DNA of 64,000 nucleotides from Hydrogenophaga sp040372165 (GCF_040372165.1 NZ_BAABWG010000003.1:707739-771738), one strand, 5' to 3'; shown: positions 1 to 8,535, counted from the stretch's first letter. Made by a program: numbers and translations. The notes: generated by a model from the letters alone, not told the origin.

Positions 1-358
1 TCAGCGACTTCCTGGTCACGAACGCTATCTCGGGCTCCACTTTGGGATGAATGAGCGAACGCGTGTCGCACTCGCCACCGTCGGGGACGATGTAGTCGTC
101 CGTCATGAAACCGAACACGGGCGACTCCACGTCCATTTGCTTCATCTTGGCAAATGAGGTCAGGCCAGCCTTTAGCCCGGCCAGCCGTCGGCCACGGCCG
201 AGTTTGCGCTTGAGGATGCGCTCCTGAATCGCATAGGCATCGTCCCAGTCCATGTCCGGGTGGTCGTTGGTGATCTTCTCGGTGTCCTTGGCTTCAAGCT
301 GGCAAGTCTCCAGCCGTTCAGCGAGCGCATCGAGGATGTTGGAATCAAGTGTGGTCAT
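1..358 (-). CDS. 2-oxo-3-hexenedioate (4-oxalocrotonate) decarboxylase, second copy, partial
   Basis: Only the first ~119 residues are in the window; the rest lies beyond the left edge. The readable part aligns by eye with the full decarboxylase at 33602-34390 along its length: the KITxDHPDMDW-DAYAIQ stretch, the GLK-GLTSFAKMKQM stretch and the LIHPKVE-EI metal-site region are all shared. The family decarboxylates 2-oxo-3-hexenedioate to 2-hydroxypenta-2,4-dienoate with a divalent metal, in complex with the hydratase. The ATG is at 358, at the point where the similarity starts. It is the last visible gene of a leftward operon after C23O, hydratase and SDR. A dmpH/xylI-type product is well supported; its role as a second pathway copy is inferred. 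Confidence 0.88.
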   Translation of the reverse strand, partial: MTTLDSNILDALAERLETCQLEAKDTEKITNDHPDMDWDDAYAIQERILKRKLGRGRRLAGLKAGLTSFAKMKQMDVESPVFGFMTDDYIVPDGGECDTRSLIHPKVEPEIAFVTRKSL

Positions 359-365
359 ATTCGGT

Positions 366-406
366 TCAGATCAGATCAGATCAGGTCAGATCAGGTCGGA
401 TGAGGT
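366..406. repeat. Short-period repeat (TCAGA units) in operon spacer
   Basis: The spacer between the SDR and the decarboxylase is built of imperfect 5-base units (TCAGA/TCAGG/TCGGA) repeated about seven times. It leaves little room for a normal ribosome binding site before the ATG at 358. Similar short-period spacers recur across the window. Confidence 0.75.
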
Positions 407-424
407 TCAGCGGGTTCGGCAGCG

Positions 425-1219
425 TCAGGCAATCGAGCGAACCACACCGCCATCCACGCGCACGGCAGCGCCATTGGTGGCCGCAGCGAACGGGCTGCAC
501 AGAAAGGCAACCGTGGCGGCCACTTCGGCCGGCTCGATGAAGCGTCGCAGCAGCGATGAAGGCCGGTCGTCGGCAAAGTAGCGGCGCTCCACCTCTGCCA
601 CCGTGATTTGCTGCTCGTTGGCCAGCCGGTTGAGAAACGCCACCGATCCGTCGGTGCGTGTCGGGCCCGGCAACACCGCATTGACCGTCACGCCCGTTCC
701 CGTGGTCAGCTCGGCCAGGCCGCGCGACACAGACAACTGCGCCGTCTTGGTCATGCCGTAGTGCAGCATCTCCGTCGGCGGGTTGAGTGCCGATTCGCTG
801 GAGATGAAAACAATGCGGCCAAAGCCGCGACTCTTCATGGCCGAGAGCGCCTGGCGTGAAAGGCGAACGCCGCTCATCACGTTCACATCAAAGAAACGCT
901 GCCACACGGCGTCTTCTGTGTCGTCGAACTCACCGGGCTCGTAAATGCCCAGGTTGTTGACCAGAATGTCGGCCTGGGCGTTGGCTTCCGCCAATGCGGC
1001 ACAACCTTCTGCCGTGCCCAGGTCAGCCAGCACGGCCGAGACCTTGTCTGCACCACCTTGCGCGACCAGCGCTTCCTCTGCAGTGCGCAAGCGCTCGGCA
1101 TGATGGCCGCAAATGGTGACGTGCGCGCCTTCTTGCAGCAGGCGTTGTGCAGTGGCAAATCCAATGCCGGCTGTGGAGCCGGTGACGACGGCGCGGCGTC
1201 CTGAAATCTGAAGATCCAT
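425..1219 (-). CDS. SDR family oxidoreductase in second meta-cleavage operon
   Basis: 264-residue classical short-chain dehydrogenase. The cofactor motif TGSTAGIG is near residue 13, NNLG near residue 85, and the catalytic S...YGMTK pair is around residues 140-155. The ATG at 1219 is chosen over one 21 bases upstream because GGAGA lies at the right distance and the protein then begins like its paralog. It sits 21 bases after the hydratase and 66 before the decarboxylase. A close paralog at 32132-32926 occupies the same kind of place in the other meta operon, with the same C-terminal DGGVVR ending. The canonical dmp pathway has no such enzyme, so the substrate is unknown; an alcohol or dihydrodiol formed upstream of catechol is one possibility. 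Confidence 0.85.
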   Translation of the reverse strand: MDLQISGRRAVVTGSTAGIGFATAQRLLQEGAHVTICGHHAERLRTAEEALVAQGGADKVSAVLADLGTAEGCAALAEANAQADILVNNLGIYEPGEFDDTEDAVWQRFFDVNVMSGVRLSRQALSAMKSRGFGRIVFISSESALNPPTEMLHYGMTKTAQLSVSRGLAELTTGTGVTVNAVLPGPTRTDGSVAFLNRLANEQQITVAEVERRYFADDRPSSLLRRFIEPAEVAATVAFLCSPFAAATNGAAVRVDGGVVRSIA

Positions 1220-1240
1220 GGGTGATCGGTCTCCAGGCAA

Positions 1241-2017
1241 TCAGTGAAAGCGAACCGAGCAATCGCCCAGCCCGCCAATGCTCACCCGGAAACTGTCGCC
1301 CTTGGCAGCAGGGGCCATGGCGGCCAGCGCACCCGAGAGCACCACTTCTCCAGCCTTGAGGCCACCGCCCAGCGAGCCCAGTGTGTTGGCCAGCCAGGCC
1401 ACTGCATTCAGCGGAGAGCCCAGCGCAGCAGCACCTGCGCCGGTGTAAAGCACTTCGCCGTTCTTTTCCAGCACCATGCCGCAGGTTTGCAGGTCAATGT
1501 CCATGGGGCTGACCGCCTGGCCTCCGAGCACAAACAAGCCGCACGAAGCGTTGTCGGCCACGGTGTCAGCGATCTTGATCCTCCAGTCGCGAATGCGTGA
1601 ATCCACAATCTCAAAACACGGCATCACGCATTCGGTCGCGGCCAGAACGTCGGCCACTCCCACACCCGGGCCGGCCAGGTCGCGCTTGAGCAGGAAGGCA
1701 ATCTCCCCTTCCGCCTTGGGCTGGATCATGCGGCTGGCATCAATGGACTCACCCTGGTTGACCACCATGGCATCGGTCAGGTAGCCGAAGTCTGGTTGGT
1801 GCACGCCGAGCATGTTCATCACGGCGCGAGAGGTCACGCCAATCTTCTTGCCGATGATGCGTTCACCGTCTTGCTGACGCCGCATCATCAGGCGCGCCTG
1901 AATCTGGTACGCCTGCTCGATGCTCAGGTCAGGGTGCTGGTCCGTCAGCGGGTCCAGCGGCTGGTTGTTGCGCAGTGCCTGGTAGAGCGCATCGCCCAGC
2001 GCGTCGAGGTTGGCCAT
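1241..2017 (-). CDS. 2-oxopent-4-enoate (2-hydroxypentadienoate) hydratase, second copy
   Basis: 258 residues, normal for the DmpE/XylJ/MhpD family, which adds water to 2-hydroxypenta-2,4-dienoate to give 4-hydroxy-2-oxovalerate. Family stretches are clear: GKKIGVTS, the QPDFG segment, PKAEGEIAF with the metal-binding acids, and ECVMPCFEIVDSRI. It closely resembles the copy at 34543-35328. The ATG at 2017 follows an AAGGAAAGC ribosome site; the open frame extends 20 codons further up but through a low-complexity T/C-rich spacer. It is the second gene of the left operon, 90 bases after C23O. Confidence 0.93.
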   Translation of the reverse strand: MANLDALGDALYQALRNNQPLDPLTDQHPDLSIEQAYQIQARLMMRRQQDGERIIGKKIGVTSRAVMNMLGVHQPDFGYLTDAMVVNQGESIDASRMIQPKAEGEIAFLLKRDLAGPGVGVADVLAATECVMPCFEIVDSRIRDWRIKIADTVADNASCGLFVLGGQAVSPMDIDLQTCGMVLEKNGEVLYTGAGAAALGSPLNAVAWLANTLGSLGGGLKAGEVVLSGALAAMAPAAKGDSFRVSIGGLGDCSVRFH

Positions 2018-2026
2018 TGAAATGCT

Positions 2027-2060
2027 TTCCTTTTCTTTTGCTTTGCTTTGCTTTTGCCTT
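2027..2060. repeat. Low-complexity CTTTG repeat in operon spacer
   Basis: Run of TTTTC/CTTTG units between the C23O stop and the hydratase start. No gene fits here. It resembles the other short-period spacers of the window. Confidence 0.6.
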
Positions 2061-2107
2061 CTCTCGCACGCGGTCACTCGGTCACGCGCGCGAGAGGGGG
2101 CGGGAGA

Positions 2108-3034
2108 TCAGGTCACCACCGTGAGGAATCGTTCGTTGAGTTCACGGGTGTGATAGAAGATGCCGCGTCCGATTTCGTCCCAGGTCCAGACCACCGTGTC
2201 CATGTCCGGGTAGTAGTCGTAGCCGCCGCAGAAGGTTTCGAATCGGTTGCCCGATGGGTCGAAGGCGTAGATGGTGGTGCCGCGCGTGATGCCATGGCGC
2301 AGCGGGCCGATGTCGAGCGACGCGCGGTGAATGGTGAGGATGTCTGCCGCCTTGAGCACCTGCTCCCAGGTCTCCAGATAGTAGGAGGCATGGTGCAAGG
2401 TGTCGTCGCGCTCGTCGCGCACGAAGGCAATGTCGTGCGCCTTGTTCGAGCAGGAGAGCCACACGGCCATGTCGGTCTTGCCGTCTTCCATCAAGATGCG
2501 CTCCACCAGCGAGAAGCCCAGCACATTGATGAACAAATCGCGGCTGCCATCCAGATCGCTGCCGTGGATCTGCCAGTGGTCCAGACGCACAGGCGAGATG
2601 CCTTTGCGGCCGTCGATGATGGCTTCCGGGTTCAGGTTGCCCAGGCCGTTGCCCACCTTGGTCTTTTCGGCATAGAGCTCGAAGGTATGGCCCGTAGGTG
2701 CCTTGAAACGCACGCGCTCGCCGGTTTCCAGCAGCTCGCCCGCCGGAATGCGCTCGGTGCTCACACCATAGGCCTTGAGGTCGGCTTCGAGCTGGTCCAG
2801 CGTCTTGGCGTCGCGCACCTTGAAGCCATAGAAGTCCATGCCCGCACGGTCGGCCTGGCGCAGCACCACGCTGTGGTGATCAAATTCGTCCAGTGCCTTG
2901 AAGTAGGAACGGCCCGAGGCATCTCGCCCCATGGCCTGCAGCCCCATCACATTGGTGTAGAACTTCTCGGACTCTTCCAGGTCCAGCACGCGCAGCTGGC
3001 AGTGGCCAGGTCGCATCACGCCGCAAATTGCCAT
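2108..3034 (-). CDS. Catechol 2,3-dioxygenase, second copy
   Basis: 308 residues, the length of XylE/DmpB extradiol dioxygenases, which cleave catechol to 2-hydroxymuconic semialdehyde with Fe(II). The three iron ligands can be placed: His in VRLDHWQIHG, His in DDTLHHASYY and Glu in GNRFETFCGGY. The N-terminal half starts with MRPGHCQLRVLDL, as in the paralog at 38565-39491, but the two are clearly diverged. The ATG at 3034 follows AAGGAGAC. It is the first gene of the left meta operon, with a LysR-type operator about 130 bases upstream. Unlike the other copy it has no ferredoxin gene in front. Confidence 0.95.
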   Translation of the reverse strand: MAICGVMRPGHCQLRVLDLEESEKFYTNVMGLQAMGRDASGRSYFKALDEFDHHSVVLRQADRAGMDFYGFKVRDAKTLDQLEADLKAYGVSTERIPAGELLETGERVRFKAPTGHTFELYAEKTKVGNGLGNLNPEAIIDGRKGISPVRLDHWQIHGSDLDGSRDLFINVLGFSLVERILMEDGKTDMAVWLSCSNKAHDIAFVRDERDDTLHHASYYLETWEQVLKAADILTIHRASLDIGPLRHGITRGTTIYAFDPSGNRFETFCGGYDYYPDMDTVVWTWDEIGRGIFYHTRELNERFLTVVT

Positions 3035-3112
3035 CTTTTTTGTCTCCTTTGGTATGGGGTTTGTCTGCGGCATCGGGCGCCGCATCGCCAGACAACACTG
3101 GCACGGTGCAAA

Positions 3113-3176
3113 TCATCCCGGCTCTGCAAAAGTGTGTCCAATACTGTTGGGGCCTGCCAAAATACCTCAGAGGTAT
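3113..3176 (-). promoter_or_regulatory. LysR-type operator and promoter of left meta operon
   Basis: Reading leftward there is a perfect ATAC-N7-GTAT box (3162-3176), the T-N11-A pattern of LysR regulators. It is followed by GTATTGGAC, whose TTGGAC (3141-3136) can serve as -35, and a weak GATGAT-like -10 about 18 bases on. The same elements with the same 17-base gap occur at 40037-40077 before dmpQ. This supports control by the LysR protein encoded at 40117. The -10 is the weakest part. Confidence 0.7.
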
Positions 3177-3255
3177 GAACGCCCGGAACCGCAGACAACA
3201 CTTCTCACGCCATGTCTTGCATGCCCGGGTGATGGCTCAAACAAAAATGCCAAAC

Positions 3256-3286
3256 AAAAAAAAGGCCGACTCCTGTCGAGTCGGCC
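3256..3286 (-). terminator. Rho-independent terminator of the DUF945 gene
   Basis: On the minus strand a 9-base-pair stem (GGCCGACTC / GAGTCGGCC) with a 5-base loop is followed by eight T. It lies 89 bases after the stop of the gene at 3375-4673 and separates it from the catechol dioxygenase promoter. Confidence 0.85.
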
Positions 3287-3374
3287 CTTTGTGTTGCCAG
3301 CTTCGTTCAGACCAATTCAATTCCTGTCAATTGAATGCTCATCAGAACGCGATCAGTCGCTGGCGCAGCATGTC

Positions 3375-4673
3375 TCACCGCAGCGGTTTGTCGTTCACGG
3401 TGAACTGGCCGTTCTGCAGCTTCAGCTCGGCCACATAGTCACTGCCATTCTTGGCCAGAAAGCCTTGCTGCTCCAGCTGGGCGCTCATGCCAGAGCTCAG
3501 CTTCTCAAGCCTGGGCATGACGCCTTCGGCAATGCGCACTGTGCCGTTGCCCTGCAGCTGCTGCATCAGCGAATACGGGAATGCGTTCATGTCCACCTGC
3601 TCGGGCAGGCCGAAATGCAGGTCGGCAGCCACTTTGCCTTCCGGCATCTTGAAGCTGAGCTCATTGATGTTGAACTTGGGAGAGCGCTCGACAATCGCCT
3701 TGAACTCGTTGAGCATGGCTTCCGGTACGGCTGCCGGATCTTCAGTGTTTGTCTTCTGGATGCGCAGCACGGCTTGCGTGTCCACGTTCTCGAACGTGTA
3801 TTCGAGCACGAAGTCTTCCAGCGCCACATCCGGCCCGGTGACTTCGCTCACCTTGACCACCTGGGCCGCCGTGAACGCGGTGTCGTTGCCGTCAACGTCG
3901 GCCCTGAAAGACATATCCTTGAAGGAGAACTGCTGGCCCTGTGGCCCCGTGATGCTGAGTTGCTCCATGTCCATGCCGCTGGTGCCAAACCAGAGGCCAT
4001 GCGCCTTGTTCATGTCGGCCTCGATCCGGGCGTCCTTGAACTGCACCGAGTCGCCCTTGGCACCCTTGAGGCTCAAGGTGCCCATTTCGCCCTGGGCCTT
4101 GACGGCGTTGCCGTCATCGTCGATGTCGAACTCGATGTCCACGGCATGCAGCCCCAGCAGCGTGCCCTTGATGTCCTTCTGGAATTTGTCGACCACATAG
4201 ATGGCCTTGCCGCTGCCACCGCCCAGGCCCACTTGCGAGAAGAGGGTGCCGGGAATCTCGACGGTGTCCTGGCCAGACTTGAGCTCAAAAGTGGACTCGC
4301 TCACCGCTGCCAGGGGCAGGAAAGAGCCGCCGCGCGAACCCAGCGCCGAGAAGGCGATGGGGCCATGGTGAATTTTGGAGTTGATGATCAGGTCCACCTC
4401 TCCATCGGTCGCAGTGCCCGGCCCATCGTTGGGTACGTGAGGCATCCGCTCGCTCAGCACCTCCTCGCTGATCCTGATGTGGTGCCTTCCCTCCGAGCTG
4501 AACCAGCCTTCGTCCAGCTTTTCTGTCTCCACCACCGCGCCTGGCAAGGTGGCTGCCACCTGCTGCCGGATCGCTTCGTCATAGGCCTTGGCCCCACGCG
4601 AACCGATGACCTTGGGCAAGATCAGCAACGCGCCGGCCACAACGACCACAACCCCTGTGAGTAGTTTTTTCAC
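3375..4673 (-). CDS. YdgA family (DUF945) protein
   Basis: 432-residue protein. It starts with one membrane anchor or signal segment (KKLLTGVVVVVAGALLILPK), followed by a long soluble, beta-rich part as in DUF945/YdgA proteins: DEAIRQQVAATLPG near the start, repeated F-D-I-D segments in the middle, and a C-terminal NGQFTVNDKPL ending. Family members are inner-membrane-anchored periplasmic proteins of poorly known role. The GTG at 4673 is preferred because GGGAGCGGATA sits before it and the hydrophobic segment follows at once; the open frame above has no conserved look. It has its own terminator downstream. Confidence 0.8.
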   Translation of the reverse strand: MKKLLTGVVVVVAGALLILPKVIGSRGAKAYDEAIRQQVAATLPGAVVETEKLDEGWFSSEGRHHIRISEEVLSERMPHVPNDGPGTATDGEVDLIINSKIHHGPIAFSALGSRGGSFLPLAAVSESTFELKSGQDTVEIPGTLFSQVGLGGGSGKAIYVVDKFQKDIKGTLLGLHAVDIEFDIDDDGNAVKAQGEMGTLSLKGAKGDSVQFKDARIEADMNKAHGLWFGTSGMDMEQLSITGPQGQQFSFKDMSFRADVDGNDTAFTAAQVVKVSEVTGPDVALEDFVLEYTFENVDTQAVLRIQKTNTEDPAAVPEAMLNEFKAIVERSPKFNINELSFKMPEGKVAADLHFGLPEQVDMNAFPYSLMQQLQGNGTVRIAEGVMPRLEKLSSGMSAQLEQQGFLAKNGSDYVAELKLQNGQFTVNDKPLR

Positions 4674-4732
4674 TATCCGCTCCCAAAACCATCGAGCATA
4701 CCAAATGCCCGGAGCAGAATAATGAATTGTGA

Positions 4733-5728
4733 TTACGTGTGCGAGGCCGCCGCACCACCCCCCGTCGCCAACACCAGCACCCGCCGATAGCCTGGCTGCA
4801 CCTCCATGCGCTCGGCCGTGCCGTTGGCCTGCAGCAGCGCATGTGCCTTCGGCAGTTGCCAGCAAGGCAGACTGGTGAACAAGTGGTGCTCAAGGTGAAA
4901 GTTCACCCAATAGGGCGCCAGGAAGGCGCGCTCCAGCCAGTTGGCGTGTGTGGTGCGTGCCTGACGCAACGGGTCCGGCTGCGGTGCGCCCACCATGGCG
5001 TGCTCGGCGATGTTGCGAATGCGCGTGACCAGCGGCAGCCAGCACACCATGGGCAGGGCCCACATCGCCCACCACACCCAGCCCCAGCCCGCCGCTGTGA
5101 AGGCGGCCATCCCGATGGCATTGCCCACCCAGAAGCGCAGGCTGCTCGGTGCCACTTCCTGTTCCTTGAGGTGGCCTTGCGCGTTGACCCTGGCGTCTGC
5201 GTTGTCATGCCTGGCCGGTGAATCGGAGCGCCAGCTCAACACCCAGCGCTTGAGCTCCGCCACCGAAGGCAGCACCCGCTGCTTGAAAAATGTCTGGCCA
5301 GACAGGTCGCGCCACAGCTTTCGCTTGAGCGAGGCCCGTGTGATCGGGAACGGTTTGGACAGCACCAGATCCGGGTCCTCCGGCTGCTGCACAAAACGGT
5401 GGTGCTTGAGGTGATACGGGCGGTAGACATCGAGCGCATACGAACACAGCCAGCGGCCCACCCAATCGTTGACCTTGCGGTTCGGGTGCAGCAGCGCATG
5501 GGCGGCATCGTGCATCAGAATGAACAAGCCCAGCTGCCGCGTACCGATGACCATCACGCACAGTGGAATCAGCACCGGCCAGGTGGCGCCCACTGCCATG
5601 GTGATGCCGATCACCCCCCAGCAATGCGCCACCAGCCACAGTCCGCGCCAGCGCGAACGCTCGCTCAAGGCCCGCCATTGCGCAGGCGGGAAAAAAGCTT
5701 CGGGGTTGGCTCGTGGGGCGACTGGCAT
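4733..5728 (-). CDS. Membrane fatty acid desaturase family protein
   Basis: 331 residues with the three histidine boxes of membrane di-iron desaturases: HDAAH (about residue 94), LKHHRF (about residue 126) and HLEHHLF (about residue 279). Several hydrophobic segments lie between them. The family introduces double bonds into, or hydroxylates, acyl chains at the inner membrane. It ends 59 bases before the DUF945 gene. The exact substrate cannot be read from the sequence. Confidence 0.85.
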   Translation of the reverse strand: MPVAPRANPEAFFPPAQWRALSERSRWRGLWLVAHCWGVIGITMAVGATWPVLIPLCVMVIGTRQLGLFILMHDAAHALLHPNRKVNDWVGRWLCSYALDVYRPYHLKHHRFVQQPEDPDLVLSKPFPITRASLKRKLWRDLSGQTFFKQRVLPSVAELKRWVLSWRSDSPARHDNADARVNAQGHLKEQEVAPSSLRFWVGNAIGMAAFTAAGWGWVWWAMWALPMVCWLPLVTRIRNIAEHAMVGAPQPDPLRQARTTHANWLERAFLAPYWVNFHLEHHLFTSLPCWQLPKAHALLQANGTAERMEVQPGYRRVLVLATGGGAAASHT

Positions 5729-5946
5729 GTTGAAACCATTTTGCGAGCCGCTTCAATGGGAAGCAGTGGGGGAATCCCGGGTCTCGGGCGCGGGACGTGG
5801 CCGCACGTTGACGCTGTTTCTCTCCGATACACGAATGAGGTAGGTGTCGACCGCGGTGTAGTACGAAATCATCTAAACTGACGCTTTTCCGTATTCACCT
5901 GCGCCCTGGCCATGATGAAGCGTCGGGGTGCAGATCGACCATCCAT

Positions 5947-6369
5947 ATGCCTATCCATACTTGCTCACACGTCACCACTGGTGGGGGCTGGCTCCAGCGG
6001 TCTCGCCACCTGATCGCGCTCGGCCTGGTCTCGCTTTCTTTTTCATTCGTGCTCTCGGCGTGCAACATGCAACAACAACAGGAACAACCAACACCATCCG
6101 CATTCGATTCCGCTGCCTGGAAAGCACAGCGCGGCGTGAGCCCTGTGGACAACAAGCGCGTGCAAATGGTCTCGGCGCTTCAGTCGGCTGTTCAGGTGGG
6201 CATGAAACGTTCGGAAGTCATTGCATTGCTTGGCGAGCCGGACTCAAGCGATGCGGCGTCTGGCGCAGACAAGTACCGCCTGGGCCTGGCCATGGGGCCT
6301 GACGAGCAGTTTTACGAGATCCGCTACGAGGCCGATGTGGTCAAGTCGGCGGCACTGGGGCAATTCTGA
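5947..6369 (+). CDS. Small lipoprotein, candidate immunity protein
   Basis: 140 residues with a signal segment ending in a lipobox (VLSAC, Cys38), so probably a lipid-anchored periplasmic protein. After a glutamine-rich linker the mature part carries GMKRSEVIALLGEPD, the BamE/SmpA-like turn seen in many small lipoproteins, and a short beta-rich end. It stops 60 bases before the effector-like gene at 6430, on the same strand. In bacterial-killing type IV secretion systems, lipoprotein immunity genes sit directly next to the effector they neutralise, which suggests that role here. The start is not backed by a strong ribosome site; TTG or GTG starts further down are possible. Confidence 0.65.
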   Translation: MPIHTCSHVTTGGGWLQRSRHLIALGLVSLSFSFVLSACNMQQQQEQPTPSAFDSAAWKAQRGVSPVDNKRVQMVSALQSAVQVGMKRSEVIALLGEPDSSDAASGADKYRLGLAMGPDEQFYEIRYEADVVKSAALGQF

Positions 6370-6429
6370 ACTGCGCTCGTCGAAAGGGCGGGTTGAGCAG
6401 ATTGACCAAGAGGGAGGCATCAGAAGACC

Positions 6430-7596
6430 ATGGCAGACGAAACGCAAGAAACAACTGGCGCACCGGCATCCGCGCGCCCCGACCTGAGCACGGTTCGCAC
6501 GGAGTACCAGGTGCCGGCCGACGAGGTGGTCCAATACCGGCCACGGGTCTTCGGGGCAGTGGATTTGCCTTTCACTGAAGACTACGAGGTGAGCGTCACG
6601 AAGACGGAAGCGCAGCTGCTGGATCAGTTGACCTTCGATCGGGGCTTGCTGGGCCTGCGCGAATTTGAAGGTATTTCCAAGGAAGCCTTTCGGCAGGCCG
6701 AATCGGAGTATCCCGACAACACCGTGCCCGCGGGCGTGCCTGCAGACCGCGAGTGGGAGTGGCAAGGCAACGACGGACACCGCGACGCGTTTCGCCACAC
6801 CTACTGGAGCGCTCGTCTGAGCCAGGAATACGGCCCCGAGTGGGCACGGGCATTCACCACCGCGCACGAGGGGTTGCCGGGCAACATTGCCAATCGCGAA
6901 GCAATGGACCTGTACAACAACTCGGTGGGAATCGAGATCGGCGCTCAGCACCCAGATGCCTCACCCAGTGAGCTGGCTGCGCTTGTTCGCGAAGCCGTGA
7001 CGCAGGGCAAGAGCGTTGTGATGGACGGCAGTGGAAACCTGGAGTGGAGTGATCGCGTCCGCGTGGGCGAACACGGCCTCTCACCCAATGATGTCATTGG
7101 CCCGAACCTGCCCACACCCCAAGTGGTTTCTACCAAGTTCGCTGCACTGGAGCCAGAGCTGCAAGCACCAGGTGCGCAGGGCGTCCAGCACGCCTCAGCC
7201 AATACCCATGCCAGTGACTTGTCGCCCTTGGCGCAGACCCTGTTGACGGACGCCGAGAGACACGTTCGCCAGTTCTGCGAAGCAAATGGTCTGCCCTGGG
7301 ATCAGGGCATGGAGAACTCGGTGGCTGCGCTGGCATGCCGCGCGGGCGAGGGGGGCATGACTGGAATTGACCATCTGACAGTGCGTGACGGCAACATCCT
7401 CATTTGCCAAGACGATGGCTATGGTCTGAAGACCGAAAGTATCCCAGCCCAAACGGCAGCCAACACCACGGTCGAGGAATCCATGCGTGGCTTGAATGAC
7501 GTGGAACGCCTGGCCGCGGTGGAGCAGGCGCAGCGCGATACTGCGCTGGCGCAGGACCGAGACGAACCCTCATATGCAATGGCCATGAACGCCTGA
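6430..7596 (+). CDS. Putative antibacterial effector with XVIPCD-like C-terminus
   Basis: 388 residues, no signal peptide. Residues ~110-180 carry GNDGHRDAFRHTYWSA...HEG...N-REAMDLYNNSVG, a His/Asp/Asn-rich motif set resembling the DUF6973 domain of bacterial toxins. Residues ~255-360 look like the XVIPCD secretion domain of Xanthomonadales type IV secretion effectors: LLTDAERHV, a GGMTGIDHLTVRDGNILICQ core, then AANTTVEESMRGL and a Gln-rich tail. Such effectors are injected into rival bacteria. The lipoprotein just upstream fits an immunity partner. No secretion genes are in the window, so the delivery machine is unknown. Domain assignments are by pattern memory only. Confidence 0.65.
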   Translation: MADETQETTGAPASARPDLSTVRTEYQVPADEVVQYRPRVFGAVDLPFTEDYEVSVTKTEAQLLDQLTFDRGLLGLREFEGISKEAFRQAESEYPDNTVPAGVPADREWEWQGNDGHRDAFRHTYWSARLSQEYGPEWARAFTTAHEGLPGNIANREAMDLYNNSVGIEIGAQHPDASPSELAALVREAVTQGKSVVMDGSGNLEWSDRVRVGEHGLSPNDVIGPNLPTPQVVSTKFAALEPELQAPGAQGVQHASANTHASDLSPLAQTLLTDAERHVRQFCEANGLPWDQGMENSVAALACRAGEGGMTGIDHLTVRDGNILICQDDGYGLKTESIPAQTAANTTVEESMRGLNDVERLAAVEQAQRDTALAQDRDEPSYAMAMNA

Positions 7597-7668
7597 GTTG
7601 GGTGGGGGCGCCTTCGTGCGCAGGGGAAGACTGGTGGAGCAGTCAGCCAGCCGCAGCGCCGGATCGGC

Positions 7669-8442
7669 TCAGTCCAGCGTGATCAGCGGACGAATGGCTC
7701 TGAGCAGCTTCTCGCCAATCCCCTTCACTTCCACCAGACGCTTGATGTCCTTGTGGGGGCGGGTGGCCACGATTTCCTTGGCCAGCTTGGGTGAAACGCC
7801 TTTGAGGGATGCAATCTCATCCACAGTCGCGGTGTTGAGATTCACCGGAGCGCCCGGCACAACGCTTGCCTTGCTCTTCTTGCCAGCTGTCTTCGCTGCG
7901 CTTTCAGCGAGTTCGGCGGATTCGGCGGGGCTTGAGGCTTTGGCGGCAGGCACTGTGGGCGGAACACCGGGCTTTGCCTTTGCTTCTACCTTCGCCTTGG
8001 TGTCCGCTTCTGTCGCTTTGGTCTCGGGCAAACCCACGTCCACCTGAAAAGGCACCGGGAAATACACAACACTGCGCGTGGTGTAGCCGTGGCCGTTCCA
8101 CTCCCTGAGCAGCAGCGACATCTGCCACGCGCCCGGCAATGGCTGCTCGAACAGCAGGTCGTAGCGGCAATCAGGCACGAAGTGCTGGCCACTGATTTCG
8201 CCAATGGTGGTGGCCGCCACGCGTTTGGCACCCGGCTGCCCCTCTGGCTCCACTCGGTCCAGTGGATGGTGCAGCGCCCACAGCTCCACCGCCAGAGAGC
8301 CGCTGAGGTTTTCAATGCCGCGCAGGTTCCGGATGGCCCCCACACGCACCACCACACGGTCAGCGTTCACTGAAAACTCGCAGCTCCCGTCCAGCACAAG
8401 GCTGTTGTCCAGGTCGAGATCAAGAGGGAAAGCTGAATTCAT
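7669..8442 (-). CDS. Helix-hairpin-helix protein with unknown N-terminal domain
   Basis: 257 residues. Residues ~195-257 form a ComEA-type helix-hairpin-helix DNA-binding unit: VNLNTATVDEIASLKGV, then a second hairpin VEVKGIGEKLL. Residues ~1-130 form a beta-rich domain that I do not recognise (SLVLDGSCEFSVN...WQMSLLLREWNGHGY). An Ala/Lys/Glu-rich linker joins them. There is no signal peptide, unlike secreted ComEA. The ATG at 8442 follows AGGAG; the longer frame upstream is low-complexity. Role unknown; DNA binding is likely. Confidence 0.75.
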   Translation of the reverse strand: MNSAFPLDLDLDNSLVLDGSCEFSVNADRVVVRVGAIRNLRGIENLSGSLAVELWALHHPLDRVEPEGQPGAKRVAATTIGEISGQHFVPDCRYDLLFEQPLPGAWQMSLLLREWNGHGYTTRSVVYFPVPFQVDVGLPETKATEADTKAKVEAKAKPGVPPTVPAAKASSPAESAELAESAAKTAGKKSKASVVPGAPVNLNTATVDEIASLKGVSPKLAKEIVATRPHKDIKRLVEVKGIGEKLLRAIRPLITLD

Positions 8443-8479
8443 GGCGGTCGGCTCCTGATGCGGGTGTGTGTCGGTGCGG

Positions 8480-8535
8480 CCAAGACAAAACAAAACAAGA
8501 CATGACAAATCAAAACTAGACAAGAAAAACAGAAC
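8480..8535. repeat. A/C-rich short-period repeat upstream of HhH gene
   Basis: Degenerate ACAAAAC/GACAAG-type units in the 260-base gap between the HhH gene and the DM13 gene. Nothing gene-like is seen in this gap. Confidence 0.5.

Noticed and set aside
3054..4664. A 536-codon plus-strand frame across the catechol dioxygenase promoter and the DUF945 gene
   Set aside because: It crosses a promoter and a terminator and is antisense to a better gene; low-complexity His/Leu/Arg translation.
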